A stretch of DNA of 11,045 bases from an uncultured Clostridia bacterium (GTDB lineage Bacteria; Bacillota; Clostridia; Oscillospirales; Oscillospiraceae), in contig CALBGG010000006.1 in NCBI GenBank assembly GCA_937893605.1, positions 1 through 11,045 on the forward strand, given 5' to 3'. The notes beneath the pieces are model-generated. The model made no database searches. It saw only the letters and a list, made by a program, of their open reading frames with translations, and was not told where the DNA came from. Below, piece after piece: positions 1 to 6,844 of the stretch. Numbering within the stretch: position 1 is the stretch's first letter; every line of letters starts with the position of its first letter. A program made the position numbers and the translations under genes.

Positions 1-9
1 GAATTTGCA

Positions 10-37
10 TTGATTTTTTCCGCGCGGCTGTTAAAAT
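10..37 (+). promoter_or_regulatory. Promoter of the two-component operon
   Basis: TTGATT at 10-15 is a plausible -35 and TAAAAT at 32-37 a good -10 after a 16-base spacer. TG at 29-30, one base before the -10, makes an extended -10. Transcription would begin near 43-45 and leave a leader of about 50 bases before the regulator start at 95. This is a motif match by eye only. Confidence 0.5.
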
Positions 38-62
38 GATTTCAGGTTGGTTTCAGCCGCGC
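22..62. promoter_or_regulatory. Inverted repeat and TTTCAG direct repeat at the operon start
   Basis: Two overlapping structures lie over the -10 and the predicted transcription start. GCGCGGCTG at 22-30 pairs perfectly with CAGCCGCGC at 54-62 around a 23-base gap. TTTCAG occurs at 40-45 and again at 51-56, an 11-base period. OmpR-family regulators usually bind direct repeats spaced about one helical turn, so this may be the autoregulatory site of the adjacent regulator. The position downstream of the -10 would fit repression. The binding role is inference. Confidence 0.35.
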
Positions 63-94
63 AGGTTAATATATGTAGAGGAGATGATACTGCT

Positions 95-766
95 ATGCGT
101 ATTCTTATAGCAGAGGACGAGGCGGGCATTGCAAAGGCTCTAAAACTCGTTCTTGAAAAAAACCGTTTTGCCGTCGATATGGTGCATAACGGTCTCGACG
201 CGCTTGAATATATGCTGTCGGTAAGCTACGACGCGGTGGTGCTCGATATAATGATGCCGGGTCTTGACGGGCTTGAGGTCTTAAAGCGTGCGCGTGAAAA
301 GGGCGTCACGGCTCCGGTGCTGTTTCTGACCGCCAAGGCCGAGGTCGAGGATCGCATTGCCGGTCTCGATGCCGGCGCCGACGACTATCTGCCCAAGCCC
401 TTTGCCATGGGCGAGTTCCTCTCGCGCGTGCGCGCGCTGACGCGCCGCAGCGGAAACTACGCGCCCGACCTTATCCGCGTCGGAGATACGACGCTCGACT
501 TAAGCTCGTACACCCTGTCGGCAAACTCGCAGAGCGTGCGCCTTAACAACAAGGAGTTTCAGCTCATGGAGCTTTTCATGCGAAACCGCGGCCGCGTTTT
601 TTCGACCGACGCTCTTATGCAGAAGGTCTGGGATCTCGACACGGAGTCTGAGACCGACGTCGTCTGGACCTATATCGGATTTCTGCGCAAAAAGCTCAGA
701 GGGCTCGACGCGGATATCGAGATAAAGACCATTCGCGGCGCGGGCTACGCGCTGGAGGAAAAGTAA
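95..766 (+). CDS. OmpR/PhoB-family response regulator
   Basis: This is a 223-residue DNA-binding response regulator that takes a phosphoryl group from the kinase encoded next to it and controls transcription. The receiver domain spans residues 1-116, with acidic pocket E7/D8, phosphoacceptor D51 (in VVLDIMMPG), T79 and K101 (in LPKPF). A winged-helix Trans_reg_C domain spans about 125-220, ending in the usual TIRGAGYAL. Length is typical for the family. The frame stays open upstream to an ATG at 47, but I chose the ATG at 95 because AGAGGAGA lies at 77-84 and the protein then begins MRILIAEDE, as family members do. The stop codon shares one base with the kinase start (TAATG), so the two are translationally coupled. 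Family assignment is firm; the target genes are unknown. Confidence 0.93.
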   Translation: MRILIAEDEAGIAKALKLVLEKNRFAVDMVHNGLDALEYMLSVSYDAVVLDIMMPGLDGLEVLKRAREKGVTAPVLFLTAKAEVEDRIAGLDAGADDYLPKPFAMGEFLSRVRALTRRSGNYAPDLIRVGDTTLDLSSYTLSANSQSVRLNNKEFQLMELFMRNRGRVFSTDALMQKVWDLDTESETDVVWTYIGFLRKKLRGLDADIEIKTIRGAGYALEEK

Positions 767-1983
767 TGCTCGGTAAAATGCGGCGCAGATTCATCGCCTC
801 GGCAATGGCGGCGATGGGCGCTGTTACGCTCGTACTGCTTGTTGCGGTGAATCTGTGGAACTATACGATAACGACAGACAGGCTCGACGATACGATAGAC
901 GCACTTGTGACCACCGGTCAGGAGCCGTACTCGGGCTCATCGAGCTTCACTCTGCCGGACATGTTCGGAAGCGACTCGCCGGAGACGAAATATATGACGC
1001 GTTATTTTGCCGTTGTGTATGACTCCGACGGCGACGCGCTGCGCGTTTTCAGCGACTATATTGCCACCGTTTCCGCGCAGCAGGCGCTTTATTACGCCTC
1101 AGACGCGCTTTCAACGGGGCACGCTCAGGGCTATTACGGCGACTATCGCTACTGCGTAAAAAGCGGTCCGGCGGCAAGCGCCGTGATATTCTTAAACGCC
1201 TCGCCCGAGCAGCAGTCAATGAAAACTCTTCTGGCGGTTTCACTCATGGTCGCCGCAGCGAGCCTGCTTCTGGGCTTTGCGCTGGTAGCGGCCTTTTCCA
1301 AAAAGGCCATCGCACCGTATGTGCGAAATATCGAGCTTCAAAAGCAGTTTATAACCGACGCGGGGCATGAGCTCAAAACCCCGCTGACTTCGATATCCAC
1401 AAGCGCGGACGTTCTCAGGATGGAAAACGGCGACAACGAATGGGTTGACAACATTCAGAAGCAGGCCGTTCGCATGTCAAAGCTCGTCAAAAATCTCGTT
1501 ACGCTCTCGCGCCTTGACGAGGGCGTGCCGCTGCCGGACATAACCGAGTTTTCGCTCTCGGATGCCGCGTGGGAGACTGCCGAGCCTTTCGAGATGCGCG
1601 CAAAGGCGCAGGGAAAAAGCTTCAGCCAGAACATCAGCCCCGAACTTACGATGAAAGGCGACATGGCCGCCGTGCAGCAGCTTATATCCATTCTGCTTGA
1701 TAACGCGTTCAAATACTCCGACGAAGGCGGGCAGATACGCCTTAGCGTATACCAGCAGCACAAAAACAACATAATTGAAGTATATAACACCTGTCCGCCG
1801 GGCTCGCTCGGCGATATAGATCGCTTTTTCGACCGATTTTACCGTGCGGACAGCTCGCGCAAATACGACGGCGGCACGGGCATAGGCCTTGCCATCGCAA
1901 AGGCCACCGCACAGGCTCTCGGCGGCAGCATAAGCGCCGAGACAGCCGACGGCAAGAGCATAGTCTTTAAAGTTATACTATAA
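766..1983 (+). CDS. Membrane sensor histidine kinase
   Basis: This 405-residue protein is the partner kinase of the upstream regulator. A first membrane helix lies at about residues 9-30, an extracytoplasmic sensor region of about 120 residues follows, and a second helix lies at about 153-178. There is little room for a HAMP domain before the HisKA segment, where H201 in AGHELKTPLTS is the phosphorylated histidine. The HATPase domain shows the N box (N313 in LLDNAFKYS), an F box (FFDRFYRAD, 354-362) and the G2 box (GGTGIGLAIA, 369-378). The G1 box (DxGxG) is not canonical: the sequence there reads VYNTCPPGSLGD. The sensor region matches nothing I recognise, so the signal is unknown. A strong terminator follows 8 bases after the stop. 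Confidence 0.92.
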   Translation: MLGKMRRRFIASAMAAMGAVTLVLLVAVNLWNYTITTDRLDDTIDALVTTGQEPYSGSSSFTLPDMFGSDSPETKYMTRYFAVVYDSDGDALRVFSDYIATVSAQQALYYASDALSTGHAQGYYGDYRYCVKSGPAASAVIFLNASPEQQSMKTLLAVSLMVAAASLLLGFALVAAFSKKAIAPYVRNIELQKQFITDAGHELKTPLTSISTSADVLRMENGDNEWVDNIQKQAVRMSKLVKNLVTLSRLDEGVPLPDITEFSLSDAAWETAEPFEMRAKAQGKSFSQNISPELTMKGDMAAVQQLISILLDNAFKYSDEGGQIRLSVYQQHKNNIIEVYNTCPPGSLGDIDRFFDRFYRADSSRKYDGGTGIGLAIAKATAQALGGSISAETADGKSIVFKVIL

Positions 1984-1991
1984 AAACTATA

Positions 1992-2018
1992 AAAACGCCC
2001 GCCGCGGGCGGGCGTTTT
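1992..2018. terminator. Bidirectional intrinsic terminator
   Basis: AAAACGCCCGCC at 1992-2003 pairs perfectly with GGCGGGCGTTTT at 2007-2018 around a 3-base GCG loop. The A/T flanks give a T-run on either strand, so the hairpin can end the two-component operon from the left and the minus-strand transcript from the right. Confidence 0.9.
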
Positions 2019-2079
2019 ACCGGTCGCTCGGACCGGGATCATAATCTCCGAATATCATATCGTCAATATCTGTTCCCAT
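2017..2079 (-). CDS. Candidate 20-residue acidic microprotein
   Basis: On the minus strand an ATG at 2079 opens a 20-codon frame ending in TAA at 2019-2017, encoding MGTDIDDMIFGDYDPGPSDR. A strong Shine-Dalgarno sequence, GAGGTGA (plus-strand 2086-2092), sits 6 bases before the start, and the stop codon runs directly into the bidirectional terminator. It follows the metallophosphoesterase stop by 66 bases with no terminator between, so the two could share a transcript. A weak promoter of its own (TTGTCA at 2144-2139, TATACT at 2118-2113, 20-base spacer) is possible. The peptide is strongly acidic, has no membrane helix, and matches no family I know. A frame this short can arise by chance; the ribosome binding site and terminator are the support. 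Confidence 0.4.
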   Translation of the reverse strand: MGTDIDDMIFGDYDPGPSDR

Positions 2080-2145
2080 ATCGGATCACCTCATTTTTTT
2101 CAGCATACTTTCAGTATATGCCGGACGTGATGGAAACATGACAAT

Positions 2146-3006
2146 TTATTTTTCTGCTTTGAGCGTGACGCAGACGATCTCCGGACGGTTGAAGATACGC
2201 GGTATGGGCACGGAGTTGCCGAGGCCGCGCGAGACGATCATGGTGTAATTGCCGTTATTAAATTCGCCCTCGACAAAATCGGGGAACAGGTGCCTGTCGG
2301 TGCCGATAAGGCCGCCGACGCCCGGAATGCGGACAAGGCCGCCGTGCGCGTGGCCGCATAAAACAAGGTCAACGGGCAGTTCGGGGTACTCCTCCATCCA
2401 GTAGTTTCGGTGTCCGAGCAGGATCTTGAACGCCGAGGGAGACGCTTCGTTCATCTTCTGTGCAAGCTCCTCGGGCGTGAGCATATCGGCGTATGCGTTC
2501 GGGTCCTCGACTCCGCCGAGGAGAACGGAGTCCTCTCCGCGGCTTATCGTGAGGTATTCGTTGCTGAGATATTTTACGCCTGCGTCCTCCATAATGTTCC
2601 GCACCTCGGCCGCAAGGCCGGAGCCGAACTCGTGGTTTCCGCTGACAAAATACACGGGGCACAGCTCCGTCAGGCGCGGCGCAAGCTTTTCCACTGCCTC
2701 AAGGTCGCCCTCGTCGGTGACAAAATCGCCGGTGAGCGCGATAATATCGGGCGAAAGCTCCCTGACCTTATCGACAAGCTCCATGCCGTCTTCGCCGAAC
2801 TGAGCGCCGTGCAGGTCTGAAAGCTGCACTATCGTAAAGCCGTCAAAGCTCTCGGGTAGCTTTTCCGATGCGACCTCATAGCGACTTATCTCAAGCTCGC
2901 TGCTGCTGTTTTTTATTAAAAGTGCACAGGCCGACGCAATAAGCGCAATGACGATAAGCGCCGTCAGGCAGCCGCGGCCTCTGTATTTTTTGCGGTGAGT
3001 TTTCAA
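2146..3006 (-). CDS. Membrane-anchored metallophosphoesterase (YkuE/YaeI-like)
   Basis: This 286-residue protein belongs to the calcineurin-like metallophosphoesterases. A basic N-terminus and one hydrophobic helix at about residues 13-31 would anchor it with the catalytic domain outside the membrane. The metal-binding motifs appear in order: DLH (64-66), GD (93-94, in LTGDFVTD), GNHE (123-126), GH (198-199) and GHAHGG (218-223). Relatives include YkuE and YaeI (LpxG); the substrate here cannot be read from sequence. The start is a TTG at 3004-3006, preceded at 6 bases by GAGGC; no alternative start near it keeps the membrane anchor. The gene is divergent from the foldase gene and has its own promoter. 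The microprotein candidate lies downstream. Confidence 0.9.
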   Translation of the reverse strand: MKTHRKKYRGRGCLTALIVIALIASACALLIKNSSSELEISRYEVASEKLPESFDGFTIVQLSDLHGAQFGEDGMELVDKVRELSPDIIALTGDFVTDEGDLEAVEKLAPRLTELCPVYFVSGNHEFGSGLAAEVRNIMEDAGVKYLSNEYLTISRGEDSVLLGGVEDPNAYADMLTPEELAQKMNEASPSAFKILLGHRNYWMEEYPELPVDLVLCGHAHGGLVRIPGVGGLIGTDRHLFPDFVEGEFNNGNYTMIVSRGLGNSVPIPRIFNRPEIVCVTLKAEK

Positions 3007-3041
3007 TGCTTTGCCTCGTTATCATATTTGTTGTCAACGTA

Positions 3042-3070
3042 ATTGTATCACAATACGGCCAAAGCCGCAA
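3042..3070 (-). promoter_or_regulatory. Promoter of the metallophosphoesterase gene
   Basis: Read on the minus strand, TTGCGG (plus 3065-3070) and TACAAT (plus 3042-3047) are separated by exactly 17 bases, about 36 bases before the TTG start. It lies back to back with the foldase promoter. Motif match by eye. Confidence 0.5.
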
Positions 3071-3078
3071 CTTTGCTA

Positions 3079-3107
3079 TTGAAACAATCGCCCGTTTGGG
3101 GTATAAT
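3079..3107 (+). promoter_or_regulatory. Strong promoter of the foldase-like gene
   Basis: TTGAAA at 3079-3084 and a consensus TATAAT at 3102-3107 are separated by 17 bases. Predicted transcription starts near 3114 and leaves a leader of about 58 bases before the ATG at 3172. Confidence 0.8.
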
Positions 3108-3171
3108 GTATAAATCACGTCGAAAATTTATAATTTTCATAATATCACTTTTTGAAAAAGGAAGATAAGAC

Positions 3172-4473
3172 ATGAGTGCATCAACCGAAAGAAAAAACAG
3201 GCAGACCGCTCGCAGCGAGGGCTCCTACGTCAAGGACATCAATGCGCAGAAGGAAGCCGCCAAGAAGAAAAAGCAGAAGATCAGATGGATCATCGTGGGC
3301 GTTGCCCTCGTCGTCTTCTTCGGCTTTGCCATCTACCTCAACTCCGGCGCGCTGTACAGATCGCTCGACGGCCTGACGGTGAAAAACACCGAGGTCACCG
3401 CCGAGGACGGTACAACGATCCCCGCAGGCGAGCGCAGCTTCTCCGTTGCCGAGTGCAACTATGTATATCATATGCAGTACATCAGCCTTATGAACACATA
3501 CGGCGACTATGCATCCGCCATCGGGCTTGACACCTCCACGCCCCTCGACGAGCAGGAGTGTCCGATGAATCCGAACGAGGATGCTGACGAGAATGAAAGC
3601 TACACCTGGGATGATTATTTCCGCGATGCTACCGAATCTCAGCTGACTCAGCTGGCAGCCTATGAGGCATACGCCGGGCAGCACGACATTAAGCTTGACG
3701 ATGACGATCTCAAGGAGATCGACGAGACCATAGACTCCATCGCCGATACCGCGAAGGAGAATAACTACGGCAGCGTCAGCAAGTTCCTCGCCGCAAACTA
3801 CGGGCGCGGCTGCAACGAGTCCGTTGCCCGCGATGTCATGAAACTTCAGTCCCTCGCCTCCAAGGTTCAGACCAGCGTCACCGACGCCGAGACCTATACC
3901 GCAGAGGAGCTCGCCGCAAAGTACGATACCGTCAAGGACAGCTACGATAAGTTCACCTACAGCTACTATCTCGTAGAAGCAGAGGTCGAGGAGCATGTCC
4001 ACTCCGAGGACGAGAGCGAGGATGAGCACGATCACGCTTCCGAGCCAACCGACGAGGCAAAGGCAGCGGCTCACGCCACCGCCGAGACTATCCTCAAGGC
4101 GGTAAACGACGGCAGCTCACTTGCAGACGCGGCAAAGGCCTCCGTCGAAGGCGCCGAGATCAAGGAGCAGACCGATCTTGCAGGCTCCTCCGTAGAGTCC
4201 GACATTTCCGAGTGGCTCAAGAGCGCCGATCGCAAGGCGGGCGACACGACCGTTATCGACGGCAGCACAGGCAGCTATGTCGTCGTGTTCACAAAGCGCG
4301 ACAATAATCAGGCGCCCACCGAGGAGAGCGGCGATCAGAACTACTGCGACTACGTCGCCGAGAATCTGCTCAAGCAGGACGTGCTCAGCGAGTGGAACGA
4401 GCATGTTTTCAGCACCATCACCGCAGCCTATGAGGGCTCCTTCACCGGCTCGGCACGTTACGTCGGCATTTAA
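3172..4473 (+). CDS. Membrane-anchored SurA/PrsA-like foldase with degenerate PPIase domain
   Basis: A 433-residue single-pass protein. Residues 1-37 are very basic and cytoplasmic, a membrane helix follows at 38-57, and the rest should be extracytoplasmic. Residues about 90-235 are helical and resemble the SurA N-terminal chaperone domain. Residues about 258-376 look like a parvulin-type (PpiC) domain, with the repeated-alanine helix before ILKAVNDGSS and the closing strand GSYVVVFTKRDN. The usual active-site histidine at the first strand is absent (FTYSYYLVEAE), so isomerase activity is doubtful. A His/Asp/Glu-rich insert at 271-292 (five histidines) interrupts that domain. AAGGAAG at 3158-3164 supports the start. 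Likely role: folding of secreted or wall proteins, inferred from fold resemblance. It is not PrsA itself, because it has a helix anchor rather than a lipobox. Confidence 0.72.
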   Translation: MSASTERKNRQTARSEGSYVKDINAQKEAAKKKKQKIRWIIVGVALVVFFGFAIYLNSGALYRSLDGLTVKNTEVTAEDGTTIPAGERSFSVAECNYVYHMQYISLMNTYGDYASAIGLDTSTPLDEQECPMNPNEDADENESYTWDDYFRDATESQLTQLAAYEAYAGQHDIKLDDDDLKEIDETIDSIADTAKENNYGSVSKFLAANYGRGCNESVARDVMKLQSLASKVQTSVTDAETYTAEELAAKYDTVKDSYDKFTYSYYLVEAEVEEHVHSEDESEDEHDHASEPTDEAKAAAHATAETILKAVNDGSSLADAAKASVEGAEIKEQTDLAGSSVESDISEWLKSADRKAGDTTVIDGSTGSYVVVFTKRDNNQAPTEESGDQNYCDYVAENLLKQDVLSEWNEHVFSTITAAYEGSFTGSARYVGI

Positions 4474-4486
4474 TTCAGAAAGCGTC

Positions 4487-4514
4487 AAAGGCCGTTCCGA
4501 TCGGAACGGCCTTT
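4487..4514 (+). terminator. Perfect 28-base palindrome, weak terminator or attenuator
   Basis: AAAGGCCGTTCCGA at 4487-4500 is followed directly by its reverse complement at 4501-4514. In RNA it would form a stable GC-rich hairpin 13 bases after the foldase stop. The following bases (GCTTAGTT) are only partly T-rich, so termination may be incomplete. I see no separate promoter before the next gene at 4536, which suggests that tcdA depends on read-through. Confidence 0.7.
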
Positions 4515-4535
4515 GCTTAGTTAACGGAGAATAAC

Positions 4536-5252
4536 ATGAACGAAAGAACGATACGCGCCGAAATGCTCCTTGGAGCCGAGGCGATGGAAAAGCTCAAACG
4601 TGCACACGTTGCCGTGTTCGGTCTGGGCGGCGTGGGCTCATGGTGCGCCGAGGCTCTCGCACGAAGCGGCGTGGGGCGTCTTACGCTTATAGATCAGGAC
4701 ACCGTGGGGCTGAGCAACATAAACCGCCAGCTGTGCGCCCTCACTTCGACTGTCGGCATGCCGAAGGCCGAGGTGCTGCGCCGCCGCATAGAGGATATAG
4801 ACCCCGATATCGACGTACGCACGATAGTCGGCCGCTATGAGGCATCAAGCCGCGAGGACTTTTTTGCCGATTACGACTACATAGTAGACTGCATCGACCT
4901 CGTTTCCTGCAAGGTCGACCTCATACGCACGGCAAAGGAGCGCATCATCCCCATCGTATCCGCCCTCGGCACGGGCAACAAATGCAACGCGCAGAGGCTC
5001 ACGCTGTGCGACATAAAAAAAACCGGCGGCTGTCCGCTGGCAAGGGTCGTGCGCAGGGAGCTGCGCAAGCTCGGCATCGAGCATCACGACGTTGTTTTTT
5101 CGCCCGAGGAGGCTATGAAGCCCGCGCAGTTCGAGGCTCCGCCCCCCGGCCGCAGGAGCGTGCCCGGCTCGCTGGTGTGGGTACCGGCAAGCGCGGGGCT
5201 TCTCCTGTGTCAGCACGTGGTATTATCTATAATTCAATTACCTGAGGCTTAA
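4536..5252 (+). CDS. tcdA: tRNA threonylcarbamoyladenosine dehydratase (TcdA, ThiF/E1-like)
   Basis: This 238-residue protein belongs to the ThiF/MoeB/E1-like adenylating superfamily. TcdA (CsdL) uses ATP to cyclise t6A at position 37 of ANN-decoding tRNAs to ct6A in the cytoplasm. The Rossmann nucleotide loop GLGGVGSW lies at 29-36, D53/D55 follow in LIDQD, SNINRQL (60-66) carries the conserved Asn/Arg residues, K77 follows, and VDCID at 117-121 is the usual acidic motif. CPLARVVRRELRK (166-178) is characteristic of the TcdA subgroup and separates it from MoeB and ThiF. The C-terminal stretch PASAGLLLCQHVVLSII matches the family ending. GGAG at 4526-4529 sets the start. The last 26 bases overlap the oppositely oriented lactonase-like gene. 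Confidence 0.9.
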   Translation: MNERTIRAEMLLGAEAMEKLKRAHVAVFGLGGVGSWCAEALARSGVGRLTLIDQDTVGLSNINRQLCALTSTVGMPKAEVLRRRIEDIDPDIDVRTIVGRYEASSREDFFADYDYIVDCIDLVSCKVDLIRTAKERIIPIVSALGTGNKCNAQRLTLCDIKKTGGCPLARVVRRELRKLGIEHHDVVFSPEEAMKPAQFEAPPPGRRSVPGSLVWVPASAGLLLCQHVVLSIIQLPEA

Positions 5253-6084
5253 CGTCGGGATCGTGATTTGCGATGACGGCGATGCAATCGGGGTCGTTTG
5301 CCTGCTCCTCTATCCAGGCAAAGGACTTGAGCATTGCCTTTTCGTTAAAGCCGTAGCCGGGCAGTATCTTTTCGCGCCATGAGCGCTCGGAAAACGCGGC
5401 ATCCGAGGTCAGAACGACGAATTTTCTGCCGTTTTGGATCTTCACGCCTATCTGCCCGTCGGTATGACCGGGCAGGCACACCAGCTTTATCGTCTCGTCG
5501 CCGAACAGATCATACGACCACCACAGCGGCCCGTCCATCGTTCCCTTGAACCAGAAGTGCTCGATGGGTATACCCTCTCTCATGCTCTCCGGCTGGCGCA
5601 GCTTATACACCGTGCGTATCGTCCACCAGCCCTCTTCCTCCGGAAGCAGGATTCGCCGTGCGTTCCTCACCGAGCGCAGGCCGCTGACGTGGTCTGCGTC
5701 CAGATGCGTCAAAACGACAATGTCGATATCCTCGGGAACAATGCCCATTGCGGCCAATTGCTCGACAACGGTCTTGCCTTTTTCGACCCTGGGATGGTAA
5801 AATGCAGCGAGGTAGCCGGGCATCTGGCTTTTGACCGCCCGCTCGTCATACACACCGTCGGGGCTTATTTCCCTGCCCCAGCCCGTGTCGATAAGCACCT
5901 TGCCCTTCGGATGCTCTATAAGATACGCAGAAACCGGAAGCTCGACCCTTTCGCTTTCCTTATCGAACACGCCGCGCCGCGCGTTTTTGAGGTTAACCCC
6001 GCCGCCGTACGGCACAGCCCTTGAAACGAGCATGCTTCCGCAGTGAAGAACATGAATTTTTATGGTCGATCTCTCGTCCGCCAT
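5227..6084 (-). CDS. MBL-fold hydrolase, N-acyl homoserine lactonase-like
   Basis: A 285-residue cytoplasmic metallo-beta-lactamase-fold enzyme with no signal peptide. The metal ligands are visible: HLDADH at 127-132 (HxDxDH), H207 in LPGHTDGQ, D228 in LTSDAA, and H274 in IANHDPD. This pattern and length fit the AHL lactonase-like subfamily (AiiA/AttM), which opens lactone rings. The natural substrate in a Clostridium-like host may well be another lactone or ester. The frame extends upstream to 6135, but that ATG lies inside the operator/promoter region without a ribosome binding site. The ATG at 6084 has AGGGGGA 6 bases before it. It is divergent from a TetR regulator across a shared operator. 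No terminator separates it from tcdA, with which it converges and overlaps. Confidence 0.85.
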   Translation of the reverse strand: MADERSTIKIHVLHCGSMLVSRAVPYGGGVNLKNARRGVFDKESERVELPVSAYLIEHPKGKVLIDTGWGREISPDGVYDERAVKSQMPGYLAAFYHPRVEKGKTVVEQLAAMGIVPEDIDIVVLTHLDADHVSGLRSVRNARRILLPEEEGWWTIRTVYKLRQPESMREGIPIEHFWFKGTMDGPLWWSYDLFGDETIKLVCLPGHTDGQIGVKIQNGRKFVVLTSDAAFSERSWREKILPGYGFNEKAMLKSFAWIEEQANDPDCIAVIANHDPDVKPQVIEL

Positions 6085-6106
6085 TTTTCTTCCCCCTATG
6101 GATTTT

Positions 6107-6135
6107 TTGTTTACCAAGTGGTAAAATATTATCAT
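6107..6135 (+). promoter_or_regulatory. Promoter of the TetR-family regulator gene
   Basis: TTGTTT at 6107-6112 and TATCAT at 6130-6135 have a 17-base spacer, about 35 bases before the start codon at 6171. The palindrome at 6110-6125 fills most of the spacer, so the regulator would block its own transcription if it binds there. Confidence 0.5.
6110..6125. promoter_or_regulatory. Palindromic operator shared by divergent promoters
   Basis: TTTACCA at 6110-6116 and TGGTAAA at 6119-6125 form an inverted repeat around two central bases. The site sits between a TetR-family gene and the enzyme gene it faces, within the spacer of the plus promoter and just downstream of the -10 of the minus promoter. 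TetR-family proteins bind such palindromes as dimers, so binding here by the adjacent regulator is the natural inference. Confidence 0.65.
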
Positions 6136-6154
6136 AAGCTCTCAGAATTGTAAA
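6126..6154 (-). promoter_or_regulatory. Promoter of the lactonase-like gene
   Basis: On the minus strand TTTACA (plus 6149-6154) and TAATAT (plus 6126-6131) are separated by 17 bases. Transcription would start at about 6119, within the palindromic operator, leaving a leader of roughly 35 bases before the ATG at 6084. Confidence 0.6.
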
Positions 6155-6170
6155 CAGCAAAGGAGACAAA

Positions 6171-6752
6171 ATGCCCCTTATCGTTGATAAAGAAGCCGTC
6201 CGAATGGACATACTCATGGCGTTTCAGCGCTGCATAGACCATAAGCCGCTCACGAACGTATCGCTGCGCGATATCGCCGCCGAGGCGAACATGAGCCACG
6301 CAAAGCTCCTTAATTACTTTGACAGCAAGGAGGAGCTTCTCGTAAGCTATGTGCGCTACACGCGCGATTACATGAGCGAAAAATGCGTCGCCTGGTTTCA
6401 TGAGCATGACCGCGCCGATTACTCCTCGAACGCCGACTATATGAACGCGTTCATGAGCTATGTAGCCCGCGGCAAGGTCGGCGAGCAGCGCCCGAATGCG
6501 ACGACGCAGACCTATGTTCTCGCGCATTATAACGAGCGCGTGGCCGAGCTCATAAAAGAGGAATTTGCCGAGTGGCGGCGGATAATGGAGCAGTGCCTTA
6601 AACGCATCTACGGCGACGAGGCCGGATCCCGCGAGGCCGAGGGTATGATGATACTCATCGCCGGAACGTTCATCTGCAACTACAATAACGCCCTGACCGG
6701 CAGCATAAGCGACAACATACTCGGCTCGTTCGACAAGCTGCTGCAATCATGA
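6171..6752 (+). CDS. TetR/AcrR-family transcriptional regulator
   Basis: A 193-residue regulator, a typical length for the family. Residues about 8-56 form the TetR_N DNA-binding domain, with the helix-turn-helix at about 30-51 (SLRDIAAEAN, then MSHAKLLNYF) and the usual SKEEL following. The remaining, mostly helical C-terminal part should bind a ligand and mediate dimerisation; it matches no subfamily I can name. AAGGAG at 6160-6165 sets the start. It is transcribed away from the lactonase-like gene and very probably represses both itself and that gene through the palindrome between them. The ligand is unknown; a substrate or product of the enzyme is a reasonable guess. No clear terminator follows until the hairpin-rich element at 6844. 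Confidence 0.92.
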   Translation: MPLIVDKEAVRMDILMAFQRCIDHKPLTNVSLRDIAAEANMSHAKLLNYFDSKEELLVSYVRYTRDYMSEKCVAWFHEHDRADYSSNADYMNAFMSYVARGKVGEQRPNATTQTYVLAHYNERVAELIKEEFAEWRRIMEQCLKRIYGDEAGSREAEGMMILIAGTFICNYNNALTGSISDNILGSFDKLLQS

Positions 6753-6844
6753 ATAAACACCTTCGATTGACAAGAGGTCACACGGTTTTGGCAGCGGCAA
6801 GGTAGGCATTAAAGAGCTTTTAACAATTGAATAACCGAGAGAAC

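Noticed and set aside
2101..2120. A small hairpin between the metallophosphoesterase stop and the microprotein start, considered as a terminator
   Set aside because: On the minus strand it is followed by a run of As rather than Ts, and the stem is short with a bulge.
3181..4074. A 297-codon minus-strand frame opposite the foldase-like gene
   Set aside because: It is a low-complexity hydrophobic shadow of the Asp/Glu/Ala-rich plus-strand codons, and the plus-strand gene has a strong promoter and ribosome binding site.
6085..6135. An N-terminal extension of the lactonase-like protein starting at 6135
   Set aside because: It would begin within the promoter/operator region and has no ribosome binding site, whereas the ATG at 6084 has one.
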